Below are positions 54,649-63,343 of a stretch of 64,000 nt of DNA, piece after piece. The stretch is from Clostridium nigeriense. GTDB taxonomy: Bacteria; Bacillota; Clostridia; Clostridiales; Clostridiaceae. Below the pieces are notes generated by a model. It did no database searches and was not told the DNA's origin. It saw only the letters and a program-made list of their open reading frames with translations. Numbering within the stretch: the stretch's first letter is position 1; each line of letters starts with the position of its first letter. The DNA lies in contig NZ_LT575472.1 of assembly GCF_900086595.1 (NCBI RefSeq), forward strand, positions 1,378,542 to 1,442,541, read 5' to 3'. The translations under genes and the position numbers were made by a program.

Positions 54649-55869
54649 ATGAATAAACAAAAGGTTTTATTAGAAAACGTATTATTAGAAGATGGTTTTA
54701 TATATGACAAAAATATTGTCATAGGCACAAAGACTAAAAGTAAAGATATATTAATATGTAATGAAAAAATTGAAGGAATATATGAAAAAAATACTTTTAA
54801 AGAAAAAATTGAAAAGATAGATATGAAGGGTATGCTAGCTGTGCCATCATTTAAGGACAGGCATATACATCTTGATAAAGGCTATTATGGTGGTAAATGG
54901 AGTGCTTGTACACCGTTTACTAGTGTATTTGATAGAATAAAAGAAGAGGAAGAATTTTTACCTAATTTTTTAGATGATACAGAAGTTAAGGCAAAAAGAT
55001 TATTAGATTTACTTATAGAAAATGGAGTAACTGAAACTAGAGTTCAATGCAATGTTGATCCTATAATAGGACTGGGAAATATGGAGAGAGTAATTAGAGC
55101 TTTAGAGGATTATAAAGATAAGGTTAATTATGAAATGGTAGCCTTTCCACAGCATGGTCTTTTAAGAAGTAATAGTATAAGTTATATGAAAGATGCTATG
55201 AGAAATGGAGCTAATATAGTAGGTGGATTAGATCCAGCAACTATAGATGATAATATAAATAAATCTATAGATGAAATGATGAATATTGCTGTAGAGTTTA
55301 ATTCAGATATAGATATACATTTGCATGAAAGAGGAACATTAGGAGCTTATGTTATAAAAAGACTTTTAAAAGTTGTAGAAGAAGCAAAGTGGCAAAATAG
55401 AGTTACTATAAGTCATGGTTATTGTCTAGGAGACTTAGAACAGAATGATTTAGCTGATATATGCGAATCTATGAAAGAATTAGGTGTAGAGTTATCTACA
55501 ACATCACCTATAGATGTAGCTTGCCCACCAGTTCCTTTTATAAGTGATTATGGAGTTAAAGTTAATATAATAAATGATAATATTAATGATCATTGGAGTC
55601 CTTTTGGTAGTGGTGACTTATTACAAAGGTTAAGTAGAATGTGTGAGAAATTTGGAGTAATAGAAGAGTATAATTTAAATAAATATCTAAAATTAATAAC
55701 AAATGGGGTATCAATTTTAGATAAAGATGGTAAGGTATTATGGCCTAAAGCTGATGATAAAGCAGACATAGTATTTTGTGATGCATCTTGTTCAGCAGAA
55801 GCAATAGCAAGGATATCAAAAAGAAATGCACTTATGAAAGATGGTAGATTTATATTTAAAAACATATAG
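54649..55869 (+). CDS. Cytosine-deaminase-like amidohydrolase
   Basis: The ATG at 54649 is chosen, with AAAGGG 8 bases upstream, giving 406 residues. The protein follows the cytosine deaminase branch of the amidohydrolase superfamily: H72/H74 in DRHIHLDK, H224 and E227 in DIHLHERG, H256 in ISHGYCLG and D310 as the last metal ligand in INDNINDHW. In E. coli cytosine deaminase the residue after that Asp is a second Asp; here it is N311, so the substrate may differ. It may act on a cyclic amide or a purine/pyrimidine-like base. It stands alone, about 5 kb from purine-use genes. Confidence 0.82.
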   Translation: MNKQKVLLENVLLEDGFIYDKNIVIGTKTKSKDILICNEKIEGIYEKNTFKEKIEKIDMKGMLAVPSFKDRHIHLDKGYYGGKWSACTPFTSVFDRIKEEEEFLPNFLDDTEVKAKRLLDLLIENGVTETRVQCNVDPIIGLGNMERVIRALEDYKDKVNYEMVAFPQHGLLRSNSISYMKDAMRNGANIVGGLDPATIDDNINKSIDEMMNIAVEFNSDIDIHLHERGTLGAYVIKRLLKVVEEAKWQNRVTISHGYCLGDLEQNDLADICESMKELGVELSTTSPIDVACPPVPFISDYGVKVNIINDNINDHWSPFGSGDLLQRLSRMCEKFGVIEEYNLNKYLKLITNGVSILDKDGKVLWPKADDKADIVFCDASCSAEAIARISKRNALMKDGRFIFKNI

Positions 55870-55879
55870 TTAAAATAGT

Positions 55880-55917
55880 GGTTGATTTAATCTAATAACA
55901 GGATTAAATCAACCTTT
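55880..55917 (+). terminator. Rho-independent terminator after the amidohydrolase
   Basis: A perfect 13-bp stem (55880-55892 with 55902-55914) with a 9-base loop is followed by TTT. Confidence 0.85.
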
Positions 55918-56081
55918 CATTTTAGAAAATTATTTTTTAGTATAATATTATATAGAAAGATTATTTTTTTTATAAAATAAAATGATAATTTTGATATTTA
56001 AATTATGGAATACTATATTGAGTATTTGATAAGTATATGTAATATGAAATTATCAATAAATTTAAGAGGAGAAGTGATATC

Positions 56082-57053
56082 ATGATAAAATGGGGAATTA
56101 TAGCACCTGGGAATATAGCAAATGAATTCGCATTAGAAGTTAAAAATACTAATGATGGAATTCTTACAGCAGTGTTTGGAAGAAATGAAAATAAGGTAAA
56201 GGAGTTTGCCAAATTACATAATATTGAAAGATACTATAGTAATGTGGATGATTTTTTAAAGGATGATAATATAGATGCAGTATATATAGCTACTCCACAT
56301 AATTATCATATGGAATATGCTAAAAAATGTATAGAAGCAAAGAAACATATCTTATGTGAGAAGCCTTTTTCTTACAATTTTAAAACTAGTGAAGAGGTTT
56401 TAAAATTAGCAAAGGAAAATAATATTTTTATAATGGAAGCACTTTGGACTTTATTTTTACCAGCTGTAAATCAAGCAAAAAGATGGATTGAAGAAGATAA
56501 AATAGGAAAAATAAAATTAATTACGGCTAACTTTGGATTTAAAAGTGAAAAAGATTCAAATTCTAGGTTATATAATCCAAATTTAGCTGGAGGAGCTTTA
56601 TTAGATGTAGGAATTTACCCTATATTATTTTCTAACTATGTAAAAGATAGTTTCCCTACAGAAATAAAAGCAAGTGCTGAATTTACAAATACAAATGTAG
56701 ATGAAAGTGATATTATTAATTTAAAATATGATGATGGAACTTTGGCATCATTAACTTGTTCAATTTCTTCTGATACTGATAATACAGCTATTATCTATGG
56801 AGAAAAAGGGAAGATAGTTGTACCTAAGTTTTGGAGTGCAAAAGAGTGCTACTTATATTTAGAGGATAGCGTAGAAAAATATCTTGATGATTATAAAGAA
56901 TCTGGCTACAAATATGAAATAGATGAAGTTAATGATTGTATAAAAAATAAATTAATAGAAAGTGAAGTAGCAACTCACAATGTAACACTAAAGTTAGCTG
57001 AAATTATGGATAAGATAAGAAAAGAGATAGGCTTAATATATCCATTTGAATAA
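56082..57053 (+). CDS. Gfo/Idh/MocA family oxidoreductase
   Basis: The 323-residue protein has an N-terminal NAD(P)-binding Rossmann domain (WGIIAPGNIANEFA) and a C-terminal alpha/beta domain. The conserved dinucleotide-site motif CEKPFS is near residue 95. GGALLDVGIYPI in the second half is typical of the group that includes dihydrodiol dehydrogenase-like enzymes. Substrates are usually sugars or sugar-like alcohols; the precise one is unknown. AAGAGGAG precedes the start. It is followed 73 bases later by a HAD phosphatase in the same direction, so the two may be cotranscribed. Confidence 0.9.
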   Translation: MIKWGIIAPGNIANEFALEVKNTNDGILTAVFGRNENKVKEFAKLHNIERYYSNVDDFLKDDNIDAVYIATPHNYHMEYAKKCIEAKKHILCEKPFSYNFKTSEEVLKLAKENNIFIMEALWTLFLPAVNQAKRWIEEDKIGKIKLITANFGFKSEKDSNSRLYNPNLAGGALLDVGIYPILFSNYVKDSFPTEIKASAEFTNTNVDESDIINLKYDDGTLASLTCSISSDTDNTAIIYGEKGKIVVPKFWSAKECYLYLEDSVEKYLDDYKESGYKYEIDEVNDCIKNKLIESEVATHNVTLKLAEIMDKIRKEIGLIYPFE

Positions 57054-57126
57054 ACAAATAACATTAATTTATCAAAAATATATGATAAAATATAGTGAGT
57101 ATAAGTAACAGTAGGAGGAAGATATA

Positions 57127-58008
57127 ATGATAAAACTTATTGCATCGGATATGGATGGTACTTTATTAAATAGTAACCATGATATAGACAAGGAAACTGT
57201 TGAGGCAATTAGAAAGGCAGAGGAAGCAGGAATAATATTTGCAATATCAACAGGTAGAGAGTATGAAAGTGTTAAGGAAGTATTGGATAGACATAACATT
57301 AAGGCTCAATGCGTACTATCTAATGGAGCTGAATATAGAGATGAAGAAGGTAAAATTTTAGATATAATAAATATTAAAGAAGAAAGTGCTAGAAAGATTA
57401 TAAATATTTTAGATGAAAATAAACTTTCTGCACGTATATTCACAAATAAAGGTATTTTTACTACTTCAACTAGAGAAGAGGCTTTAAAAGAGATTATATA
57501 TAGAACTATGAGCTTTAATCCAGGAATAAGTGAAGATGAAGCTAGAGAGATTTCTGAAAACTTAGGTTTCTTTACAGTACTACAATACATTGAAGATATT
57601 AATAAATTTTTTGAGGAAGGTATAGAGGTAAGAAAGTTTGTAGCATTTCATAATAATATAGATCTTATAAACAATATGAAAAAAGTAATAAGTGAAATAG
57701 AAGGTTTAGCTATATCATCTTCTTTTAGTGATAATATAGAAATAACTGATATTAATGCACAAAAAGGAATAATACTAGAAAAAGTAGCTACTAAAATGAA
57801 TATTGCTAGAGAAGAAGTTATGATATTAGGGGATAGCTTTAATGATTATTCTATGTTTGAAATATTTGAAGAAACTGTAGCTATGAAAAATGCTATACCA
57901 GAAGTAAAGGCAATAGCTAAGTATGTAACTGACACTAATGATAATTTAGGAGTTGCAAAGGCTATTTATAATGTCTTAAACAATGAAATGGACAGAATGC
58001 TAAAATAA
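57127..58008 (+). CDS. HAD hydrolase, Cof/IIB subfamily
   Basis: The 293-residue protein has HAD motif I as IASDMDGTLLNS, motif II Thr/Ser in AISTGRE, a large C2 cap (about 85-200) and motif IV as MILGDSFNDYSMFE. This is the Cof-type family of cytosolic phosphatases acting on sugar phosphates, FMN or similar metabolites. Specific substrate is unknown. AGGAGGAAG lies before the start. It precedes another HAD gene with a different cap type. Confidence 0.93.
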   Translation: MIKLIASDMDGTLLNSNHDIDKETVEAIRKAEEAGIIFAISTGREYESVKEVLDRHNIKAQCVLSNGAEYRDEEGKILDIINIKEESARKIINILDENKLSARIFTNKGIFTTSTREEALKEIIYRTMSFNPGISEDEAREISENLGFFTVLQYIEDINKFFEEGIEVRKFVAFHNNIDLINNMKKVISEIEGLAISSSFSDNIEITDINAQKGIILEKVATKMNIAREEVMILGDSFNDYSMFEIFEETVAMKNAIPEVKAIAKYVTDTNDNLGVAKAIYNVLNNEMDRMLK

Positions 58009-58035
58009 TGAAAATAGGGCTTAATTATTGAATTT

Positions 58036-58086
58036 ATCCTCCATATATAATATAAATAGTAATAGATTTAGTTATAAATGGAGGAT
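58036..58086 (+). promoter_or_regulatory. Possible ribosome-site-sequestering hairpin
   Basis: ATCCTCCAT (58036-58044) is exactly complementary to ATGGAGGAT (58078-58086), which contains the ribosome site of the HAD gene starting at 58090. If the mRNA folds, translation of that gene would be blocked until the stem opens. A CCTCC motif is rare by chance in this AT-rich sequence. The 33-base loop makes the fold less certain. Confidence 0.4.
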
Positions 58087-58089
58087 TAT

Positions 58090-58752
58090 ATGCAGCATAA
58101 TTTAAAGAATATAAAAACAGTAATATTTGATATGGATGGAGTATTGTTTGATACAGAAAAAGTTTATTTAGATGTTTGGACAAGGGTCTGCGAAAAATAT
58201 GGTTACAAAATGACTAAGGAAATTTATTCTAAGGTAATTGCTACCGGTAGAGAAAATGTAAAGAGAGTATTCAAAGAAGAGTTTGGAGAGAATATTCCTA
58301 TTGAAGAAATGTATATAGAAAAAGATAAAGAGTTAAAAATAGAGCTAGATAAAAATATTCCTGTAAAAGATGGTGCTTATGAATTAATTACATATCTAAA
58401 AAATGAAAATTATAATTTAGCTTTAGCTACTTCTGCATCCAAAGAAAGAATGCAAAAGCAGTTAAATAAAAGTAATTTTAAAAATATGTTTGATGAACTA
58501 GTTTGTAGAGATGAAGTTAAAGAAACAAAGCCTAATCCAGAAATATTTTTAAAGGCGGCTGATAAACTTGGAGTAGAGCCTAAAGAATGTATTGTAATAG
58601 AAGATTCTTTAGCTGGAATAAAAGCAGCTTATAAGGGAAATATGATTCCTATTCATGTTATTGATTTAAAAGAGGCTGATAAAGAAATAAAAAAGTATTG
58701 CTATAAAAGTTTTAAAAGTTTAAGTGAAATAAAAAAAGAAATATTTCAATGA
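58090..58752 (+). CDS. HAD hydrolase, beta-phosphoglucomutase-like subfamily
   Basis: The start at 58090 has GGAGG 5 bases upstream; an in-frame ATG at 58078 overlaps that site. The 220-residue protein has motif I IFDMDGVLFDTE, a small C1 helical cap, motif II in LATSASKERM, motif III Lys in KETKPNPEIF and motif IV in IEDSLAGIKAA. This is the group of beta-phosphoglucomutase and small sugar-phosphate phosphatases. Phosphatase action on a hexose or sugar-alcohol phosphate is likely; mutase action is possible but not favoured. Confidence 0.9.
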   Translation: MQHNLKNIKTVIFDMDGVLFDTEKVYLDVWTRVCEKYGYKMTKEIYSKVIATGRENVKRVFKEEFGENIPIEEMYIEKDKELKIELDKNIPVKDGAYELITYLKNENYNLALATSASKERMQKQLNKSNFKNMFDELVCRDEVKETKPNPEIFLKAADKLGVEPKECIVIEDSLAGIKAAYKGNMIPIHVIDLKEADKEIKKYCYKSFKSLSEIKKEIFQ

Positions 58753-58784
58753 TTAAATATTAATATTTTTATAAGAGGTGTGGT

Positions 58785-59393
58785 ATGACCGAAAAGGAAA
58801 GAATGTTATCTGAAAAATTGTATATTGCTAATGATTCAGAACTTAAAGCTGATGCAAAAAAATCAAGAATGTTAACTAGGTTATTTAATAATACTACTGA
58901 AGAGCAACAAAAATATAGAGTAGAATTACTAAAAGAATTGTTTGAGAAAACAGGAGAAAGTATATATATTGAACCACCATTTAGATGTGATTATGGTTCT
59001 AATATTTCTGTTGGAAATAATTTTTACGCTAATTTTGATTGTGTAATTTTAGATGTATGTAAAGTAGAAATTGGAGAAAATGTAATGTTTGCACCAAAAG
59101 TATGTATTTATACAGCTGGTCATCCTATTGATGCAGAGATTAGAAATTCAGGGTTAGAGTTTGGAAAAAGTGTTAAGATAGGTAATAATGTTTGGATAGG
59201 GGGAAGCGCTGTAATAAATCCTGGGGTAACTATTGGAGATAATGTAGTTATAGGCTCTGGTTCTGTAGTAACTAAAGATATTCCTGATAATGTTATAGCT
59301 GTAGGTAATCCTTGTAGAGTTTTAAGGGAAATTACTGAAGAAGATAAAATTTATTGGGAAAAACAAAAAGAGGAATATTATAGTACTTTATAA
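58785..59393 (+). CDS. Maltose/galactoside O-acetyltransferase family protein
   Basis: The 202-residue protein has the N-terminal mac domain (ERMLSEKLYIANDSEL) and a left-handed beta-helix of hexapeptide repeats. The catalytic histidine is in YTAGHPID. This is the LacA/Maa family that acetylates sugars with acetyl-CoA. Its cellular role is not settled and may be detoxification of non-metabolisable sugars. AGAGGTG precedes the start, 32 bases after the HAD gene, so it is probably in the same operon. A bidirectional terminator follows. Confidence 0.92.
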   Translation: MTEKERMLSEKLYIANDSELKADAKKSRMLTRLFNNTTEEQQKYRVELLKELFEKTGESIYIEPPFRCDYGSNISVGNNFYANFDCVILDVCKVEIGENVMFAPKVCIYTAGHPIDAEIRNSGLEFGKSVKIGNNVWIGGSAVINPGVTIGDNVVIGSGSVVTKDIPDNVIAVGNPCRVLREITEEDKIYWEKQKEEYYSTL

Positions 59394-59395
59394 TG

Positions 59396-59425
59396 AAATG
59401 GGCTGCTATAAACAGCCCATTTTAT
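59396..59425. terminator. Bidirectional terminator overlapping the end of the Nudix gene
   Basis: A 10-bp stem (59396-59405 with 59413-59422) with a 7-base loop follows the acetyltransferase stop. The last codons of the convergent Nudix gene are encoded in the loop and 3' arm, so the terminator doubles as coding sequence. Confidence 0.85.
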
Positions 59426-59819
59426 TATGTTTTAAAATAAGTTTTTTTACTGTTGGAATATCAGCAGGAGCCCAGTTTAAACTTTCTATGTATTCTATTG
59501 GAAGCCATAATAATTTAGCATGTTCTTTAGCTACAGGTTGTCCTTTTACTAAAGTGCATTTAGCTACCATTAGATTAAGTATGTATTCATCATATTCATA
59601 TGTAGTTGCACTAAAAAGCGAATTAAATTGTATAGTACAGTTTAATTCTTCAAATATTTCTCTAATAATAGCTTTTTCTGGTGTTTCACCTTCTTCTAAT
59701 TTTCCACCAGGAAATTCCCAAAATCCAGAGAGATTCATATCTTTTGAACGTAAGGCACACAATATTTCTGAATTATTATTTTGAATAATTGCTCCTACAA
59801 CTTTTATAATTTTTTTCAA
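59406..59819 (-). CDS. Nudix hydrolase, MutT-like
   Basis: The 137-residue protein has a complete Nudix box, GGKLEEGETPEKAIIREIFEELNC, which binds the divalent metal and hydrolyses nucleoside diphosphate-X compounds. The overall sequence resembles MutT/YtkD-like 8-oxo-dGTP diphosphatases, including the KxxWEFPGGK region (SGFWEFPGGK here). AGAGGTGA lies upstream on the minus strand. It is a single gene convergent with the acetyltransferase. Preference for oxidised dGTP is inferred from similarity only. Confidence 0.92.
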   Translation of the reverse strand: MKKIIKVVGAIIQNNNSEILCALRSKDMNLSGFWEFPGGKLEEGETPEKAIIREIFEELNCTIQFNSLFSATTYEYDEYILNLMVAKCTLVKGQPVAKEHAKLLWLPIEYIESLNWAPADIPTVKKLILKHNKMGCL

Positions 59820-60072
59820 TTTTAATTCACCTCTAAATTTAATACTATCATATAAATATCGTATTTAATATATTAAAATTTAGATGTTAAAAATAAGATT
59901 TTATTTTAAGAAAAAATAAATCTTTTTTCATAAATTTATGTTATATTTAAATATTGCAGAATGATTTAAATATAATATAAATTAGCTTTAATGAGTTCAG
60001 CATTAATTATTAATTTGTAATTATCAAAAATTAACTCTTAATTGATAGTTGGTAATTGAAAAAGGAGGTACT

Positions 60073-61587
60073 ATGAAATTAGTTATTTATCAAACAAGTG
60101 ATTTGCATGGATATGTGTATCCTACTAATTATGTTACAAAGCAGTCTCTTGGAATATTAAAAATAGGAAGCTATATTATAAAAGATGAAAAAAATTATGA
60201 TGCAGCTTTAAAGATAGATTGTGGTGATTTAGTTCAAGGTTCTGCTTTAACTCACTATTTGTCTAAGCAAAGTATGGATACAAATCCTATTGTAGAGTTA
60301 TTAAAAGACCTTGGATATGATGGATATGTATTAGGAAATCATGAATTTAATTATGGATTAGATTATTTAAATACTGCCTATAATGATATTTCTGATAAGG
60401 TTATAAATGCGAATATTACTGGATTACCTTTTAATAGTAATCCTTATAAGATTTTTAATATCAATGGTTTTAAAATCGGATGTATTGGTTTTACAACTTC
60501 TTTTATTCCTAATTGGGAGCAAGAAAAAAATATAAAAGGTCTAGAATTTTTAGATCCAGTAGAGATGTATGGAAAGTATGAAAAAGAACTAAAAGAGCAA
60601 AGTGATATGATAATAGTATGTTATCATGGAGGATTTGAAAAAAGTATTGATGGTAATAATATGCCAACTGAAAAATTAACAAAAGAAAATCAAGCAAGTG
60701 AATTGTTAGAAAAGTATGATTCTATAGATATAGTGCTAAGTGGGCATCAACATAGATCTTTTATAACAAAATTAAATGGAATTATTTGTGCTCAACCTAT
60801 GCATAATGGACAAAATTTTACTAAGATTGTTATTGATACAGAAACAAAGGAAGCTACTTATGAGTTAGTTGATGTATCAAAGCTAGATAATGAAATAAAT
60901 AGTAACTTAGAAAATAGATTTACTAAGATTAATGAAGAATTAGAAGAATATTTAGATAAGGAAATAGGTCATTTTAAAAACGATATAATTTTAGATGATA
61001 TCTTTATTGCAAGACTTAAAGGTCATCCATTTATAAACTTTTTACATGAAGTTCAATTAGAGGTTTCTAATGCTGATTTTTCTGCTTTATCATTATTTGA
61101 TACAGCAATTGGCTTTAAAAAGAATGTTTCTATTAGAGATGTTTTAATTAACTATCCTTACCCTAATACTCTAAAGGTACTTAAGGTTACAGGTAGTAAA
61201 ATAAAAGAAGCTATTGAAAAGAGTGCAACATATTTTGTATTAGAAAATAATGAAGTCAAAATAAATGAAGAATTTTTAGTTCCAAAGGTTCAAAATTATA
61301 ATTATGATACATTTTCAGGTTTAACTTATGAAATAGATTTAACTAAAGATTTTGGAAATAGAGTAACCTCAATGAAAAAAGATGGTGAAGATATAGATTT
61401 AAATAAGTATTATACTATAGTTTTAAATAATTATAGAGCAAGTAACACAGCTATATATCCAGCTTATAAAAATGCAGAAGTAGTAAAAGAAATAAATATG
61501 GATATGAGTGAACTTATAATAAATTATTTCCAAAGACACAAAGAAGTAGACATTCCAGATGGAAGTTGTTATGAAATTAAATACTAA
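60073..61587 (+). CDS. 5'-nucleotidase-like metallophosphoesterase, cytosolic
   Basis: The start at 60073 follows AAAGGAGG by 6 bases, giving 504 residues. The N-terminal metallophosphoesterase domain (about 1-280) has QTSDLHGYV, KIDCGDLVQGS, LGNHEFNYG, VCYHGG and SGHQHRS, the full set of metal ligands. The C-terminal 5'-nucleotidase domain (about 300-500) binds the substrate base. It lacks the signal peptide of UshA-type enzymes, so it acts inside the cell. It resembles YunD-like proteins that occur near purine-catabolism genes. The purine riboswitch, permease and xanthine dehydrogenase gene lie just downstream. The region 59820-60072 before it has no other clear feature. Confidence 0.9.
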   Translation: MKLVIYQTSDLHGYVYPTNYVTKQSLGILKIGSYIIKDEKNYDAALKIDCGDLVQGSALTHYLSKQSMDTNPIVELLKDLGYDGYVLGNHEFNYGLDYLNTAYNDISDKVINANITGLPFNSNPYKIFNINGFKIGCIGFTTSFIPNWEQEKNIKGLEFLDPVEMYGKYEKELKEQSDMIIVCYHGGFEKSIDGNNMPTEKLTKENQASELLEKYDSIDIVLSGHQHRSFITKLNGIICAQPMHNGQNFTKIVIDTETKEATYELVDVSKLDNEINSNLENRFTKINEELEEYLDKEIGHFKNDIILDDIFIARLKGHPFINFLHEVQLEVSNADFSALSLFDTAIGFKKNVSIRDVLINYPYPNTLKVLKVTGSKIKEAIEKSATYFVLENNEVKINEEFLVPKVQNYNYDTFSGLTYEIDLTKDFGNRVTSMKKDGEDIDLNKYYTIVLNNYRASNTAIYPAYKNAEVVKEINMDMSELIINYFQRHKEVDIPDGSCYEIKY

Positions 61588-61600
61588 TTAGGTTTTAAAG

Positions 61601-61626
61601 CGTTAGGTTAATTCCTAACGTTTTTT
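61601..61626 (+). terminator. Rho-independent terminator after the 5'-nucleotidase gene
   Basis: A 7-bp stem CGTTAGG/CCTAACG (61601-61607 with 61614-61620) with a 6-base loop is followed by six T. Confidence 0.88.
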
Positions 61627-61685
61627 ATTAATTTATGCAAAAATTTAAAAATTTAAATTAAATTGTAGAACAATAAAGAAAAATG

Positions 61686-61694
61686 TGGTATTAT
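61686..61694 (+). promoter_or_regulatory. Extended -10 promoter for the purine riboswitch transcript
   Basis: TGG directly before TATTAT forms an extended -10 element. No good -35 is visible at the right spacing. Transcription would start near 61701, 17 bases before the riboswitch aptamer. Confidence 0.45.
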
Positions 61695-61717
61695 TATTCG
61701 TGTAAAAAACAAATAAA

Positions 61718-61780
61718 TCGTATATATCAGCAAAATGGGCTGAAGTTTCTACCTCCTACCGTATATTTAGGAGACTACGA
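61718..61780 (+). promoter_or_regulatory. Purine riboswitch, guanine/hypoxanthine class
   Basis: The aptamer has P1 (TCGTA 61718-61722 with TACGA 61776-61780), P2 (CAGC/GCTG with loop AAAATGG), the conserved core GTTTCTACC and a P3 hairpin with CCGTA in its loop. The base that pairs with the ligand is C in GACTACG, which specifies guanine or hypoxanthine, not adenine. CGAGG (61778-61782) can pair with CCTTG (61846-61850), which overlaps the downstream terminator, so ligand binding should favour termination. It controls the purine permease. Confidence 0.95.
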
Positions 61781-61838
61781 GGTTAATATTTCCGAACAAA
61801 ATTTAGTGTTATTAAATTAACATTTATTTTTGCTTTAG

Positions 61839-61866
61839 AAAACATCCTTGTAAGAGGATGTTTTTA
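61839..61866 (+). terminator. Riboswitch-controlled intrinsic terminator
   Basis: The stem AACATCC/GGATGTT (61841-61847 with 61856-61862), extended by A-T pairs, is followed by TTTTT. It is the expression platform of the guanine riboswitch. Confidence 0.85.
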
Positions 61867-61941
61867 TTCTTTAGGGAATTGTTTTATTAACTTTATTATT
61901 TGTAATAATATATAAATGCAAATGAAGGTTGGAGGAGATAT

Positions 61942-61965
61942 ATGAGGTTACTTAGGGGGATTTAA
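61942..61965 (+). CDS. Seven-residue leader peptide coupled to the purine permease
   Basis: The frame ATG AGG TTA CTT AGG GGG ATT TAA encodes MRLLRGI and has a strong GGAGGAG site 5 bases upstream. Its stop ends 2 bases before the GTG start of the permease, and the permease ribosome site AGGGGG lies inside its codons. This suggests translational coupling: ribosomes that finish the leader restart on the GTG. Two AGG arginine codons could slow translation. It is seen directly, but expression is not shown. Confidence 0.5.
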   Translation: MRLLRGI

Positions 61966-61967
61966 AC

Positions 61968-63308
61968 GTGAAGACAGGTAGTATTTATCAACTAGATGGA
62001 AGGGTATCTTTAAAACAAGCAATTCCATTAGGAATGCAGCATGTATTATCAATGTTTGTTGGGAATGTATCACCACTTATTATTGTTTGTGGATTATTAC
62101 AAATGCCAGCAGAACAAAAAACTATGTTAATACAAAATGCAATGTTTATAGCAGGAATAGTAACTTTAATTCAACTGTATCCAATATGGAAAGTTGGAGC
62201 TGGACTTCCAATAGTAATGGGGACAAGTTCTGGATTTGTGCCAACTGTACAAGCAACAGCAGTTACTTTTGGATATTCATCTGTTATGGGAGCATCTTTA
62301 ATAGGAGCATTATTAGAAATTATATTAGGATTTTTTATAAAACCATTAAAAAAGTATTTTCCGCCAGTAGTTACAGGGGTAGTTGTTATTTCTATAGGCC
62401 TTTCACTTATTCCAACAGGAATAAAATTCTTTGCAGGTGGAGTTGGAGCGAAAGACTTTGGTTCACCAAGTAATTTATTTTTAGGATTTTTAGTAATGGC
62501 AATTATTATATTTTTGATGCAATTTACAAAAGGTTTTGCAAAGACATCTGCAATATTAATTGGAATTATAGTTGGTTATATAGTAGCAATTTTTATGGGA
62601 AAAGTAGATTTTTCTGGAGTAGCAACAGCTGGATGGATAAGTGTTCCAAGACCTTTTGTGTTTGGATTTGATTTTAAAATAGAAGTTATAATACCTATGG
62701 TAATTATGTACATAGCAACAGCAGTAGAAACTATAGGAGATGTGTCAGGAATAACAGTTGGTGGTCTTGATAGAGATGCAACAGATAGAGAATTATCAGG
62801 TGCAGTTTTAGCAGATGGAGTTGGTTCTTTTATAGCAGCATGTTTTGGAATTCTACCAAACACATCTTTTAGCCAAAATGTTGGTTTAGTAGCGATGACA
62901 AAGGTAGTTAATAAGTTTGCTATTATGACTGGAGCAATATTTTTAATATTATCAGGTTTTATACCAAAGCTTGGAGCTATTGTTTCAGCAGTTCCACAAT
63001 CAGTTTTAGGGGGAGCATCGATAATAATGTTTTCAATGATTGCGGTTAGTGGAATGCAATTAGTATTTAAACAAAATATGAATGGAAGAAATTCAATTAT
63101 AATAGCAGTTGCTTTAGGATTAGGCTTTGGACTGGGATCAGTTCCAGATGCACTACAACATTTACCAAATTGGATTAAGCTTATATTTTCTCAAAGTGGA
63201 ATAGTAGTTTCATTTATAGTAGCAGCAGTTATGAATTTTATATTACCAAAAGAAAAATTAGAAGAAAGCATAAAATTTTCAATAGATAAAGAAGAACTAG
63301 TAAGTTAA
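61968..63308 (+). CDS. NCS2 family purine (xanthine/uric acid) permease
   Basis: The 446-residue protein starts at GTG. It has about 14 predicted helices and NCS2 motifs: the N-terminal QAIPLGMQHVLSMF, ATAVETIGDVSGIT and GILPNTSFSQNVG. The family carries uracil, xanthine, hypoxanthine or urate. The guanine-class riboswitch upstream and the xanthine dehydrogenase subunit gene downstream point to xanthine or urate, with import shut off when guanine or hypoxanthine is plentiful. The start is coupled to a short leader frame. Confidence 0.93.
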   Translation: MKTGSIYQLDGRVSLKQAIPLGMQHVLSMFVGNVSPLIIVCGLLQMPAEQKTMLIQNAMFIAGIVTLIQLYPIWKVGAGLPIVMGTSSGFVPTVQATAVTFGYSSVMGASLIGALLEIILGFFIKPLKKYFPPVVTGVVVISIGLSLIPTGIKFFAGGVGAKDFGSPSNLFLGFLVMAIIIFLMQFTKGFAKTSAILIGIIVGYIVAIFMGKVDFSGVATAGWISVPRPFVFGFDFKIEVIIPMVIMYIATAVETIGDVSGITVGGLDRDATDRELSGAVLADGVGSFIAACFGILPNTSFSQNVGLVAMTKVVNKFAIMTGAIFLILSGFIPKLGAIVSAVPQSVLGGASIIMFSMIAVSGMQLVFKQNMNGRNSIIIAVALGLGFGLGSVPDALQHLPNWIKLIFSQSGIVVSFIVAAVMNFILPKEKLEESIKFSIDKEELVS

Positions 63309-63343
63309 TATACAATTATTTATTAATGTGGGGAGGAATAAAT

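Noticed and set aside
59398..59784. Plus-strand frame of 128 codons
   Set aside because: It is antisense to the Nudix gene, which has a complete Nudix box and a good ribosome site.
62087..62473. Plus-strand frame of 128 codons inside the purine permease
   Set aside because: It is an alternate-frame shadow; its composition (Ser, Asn, Tyr, Cys rich) is that of frame-shifted membrane protein coding sequence.
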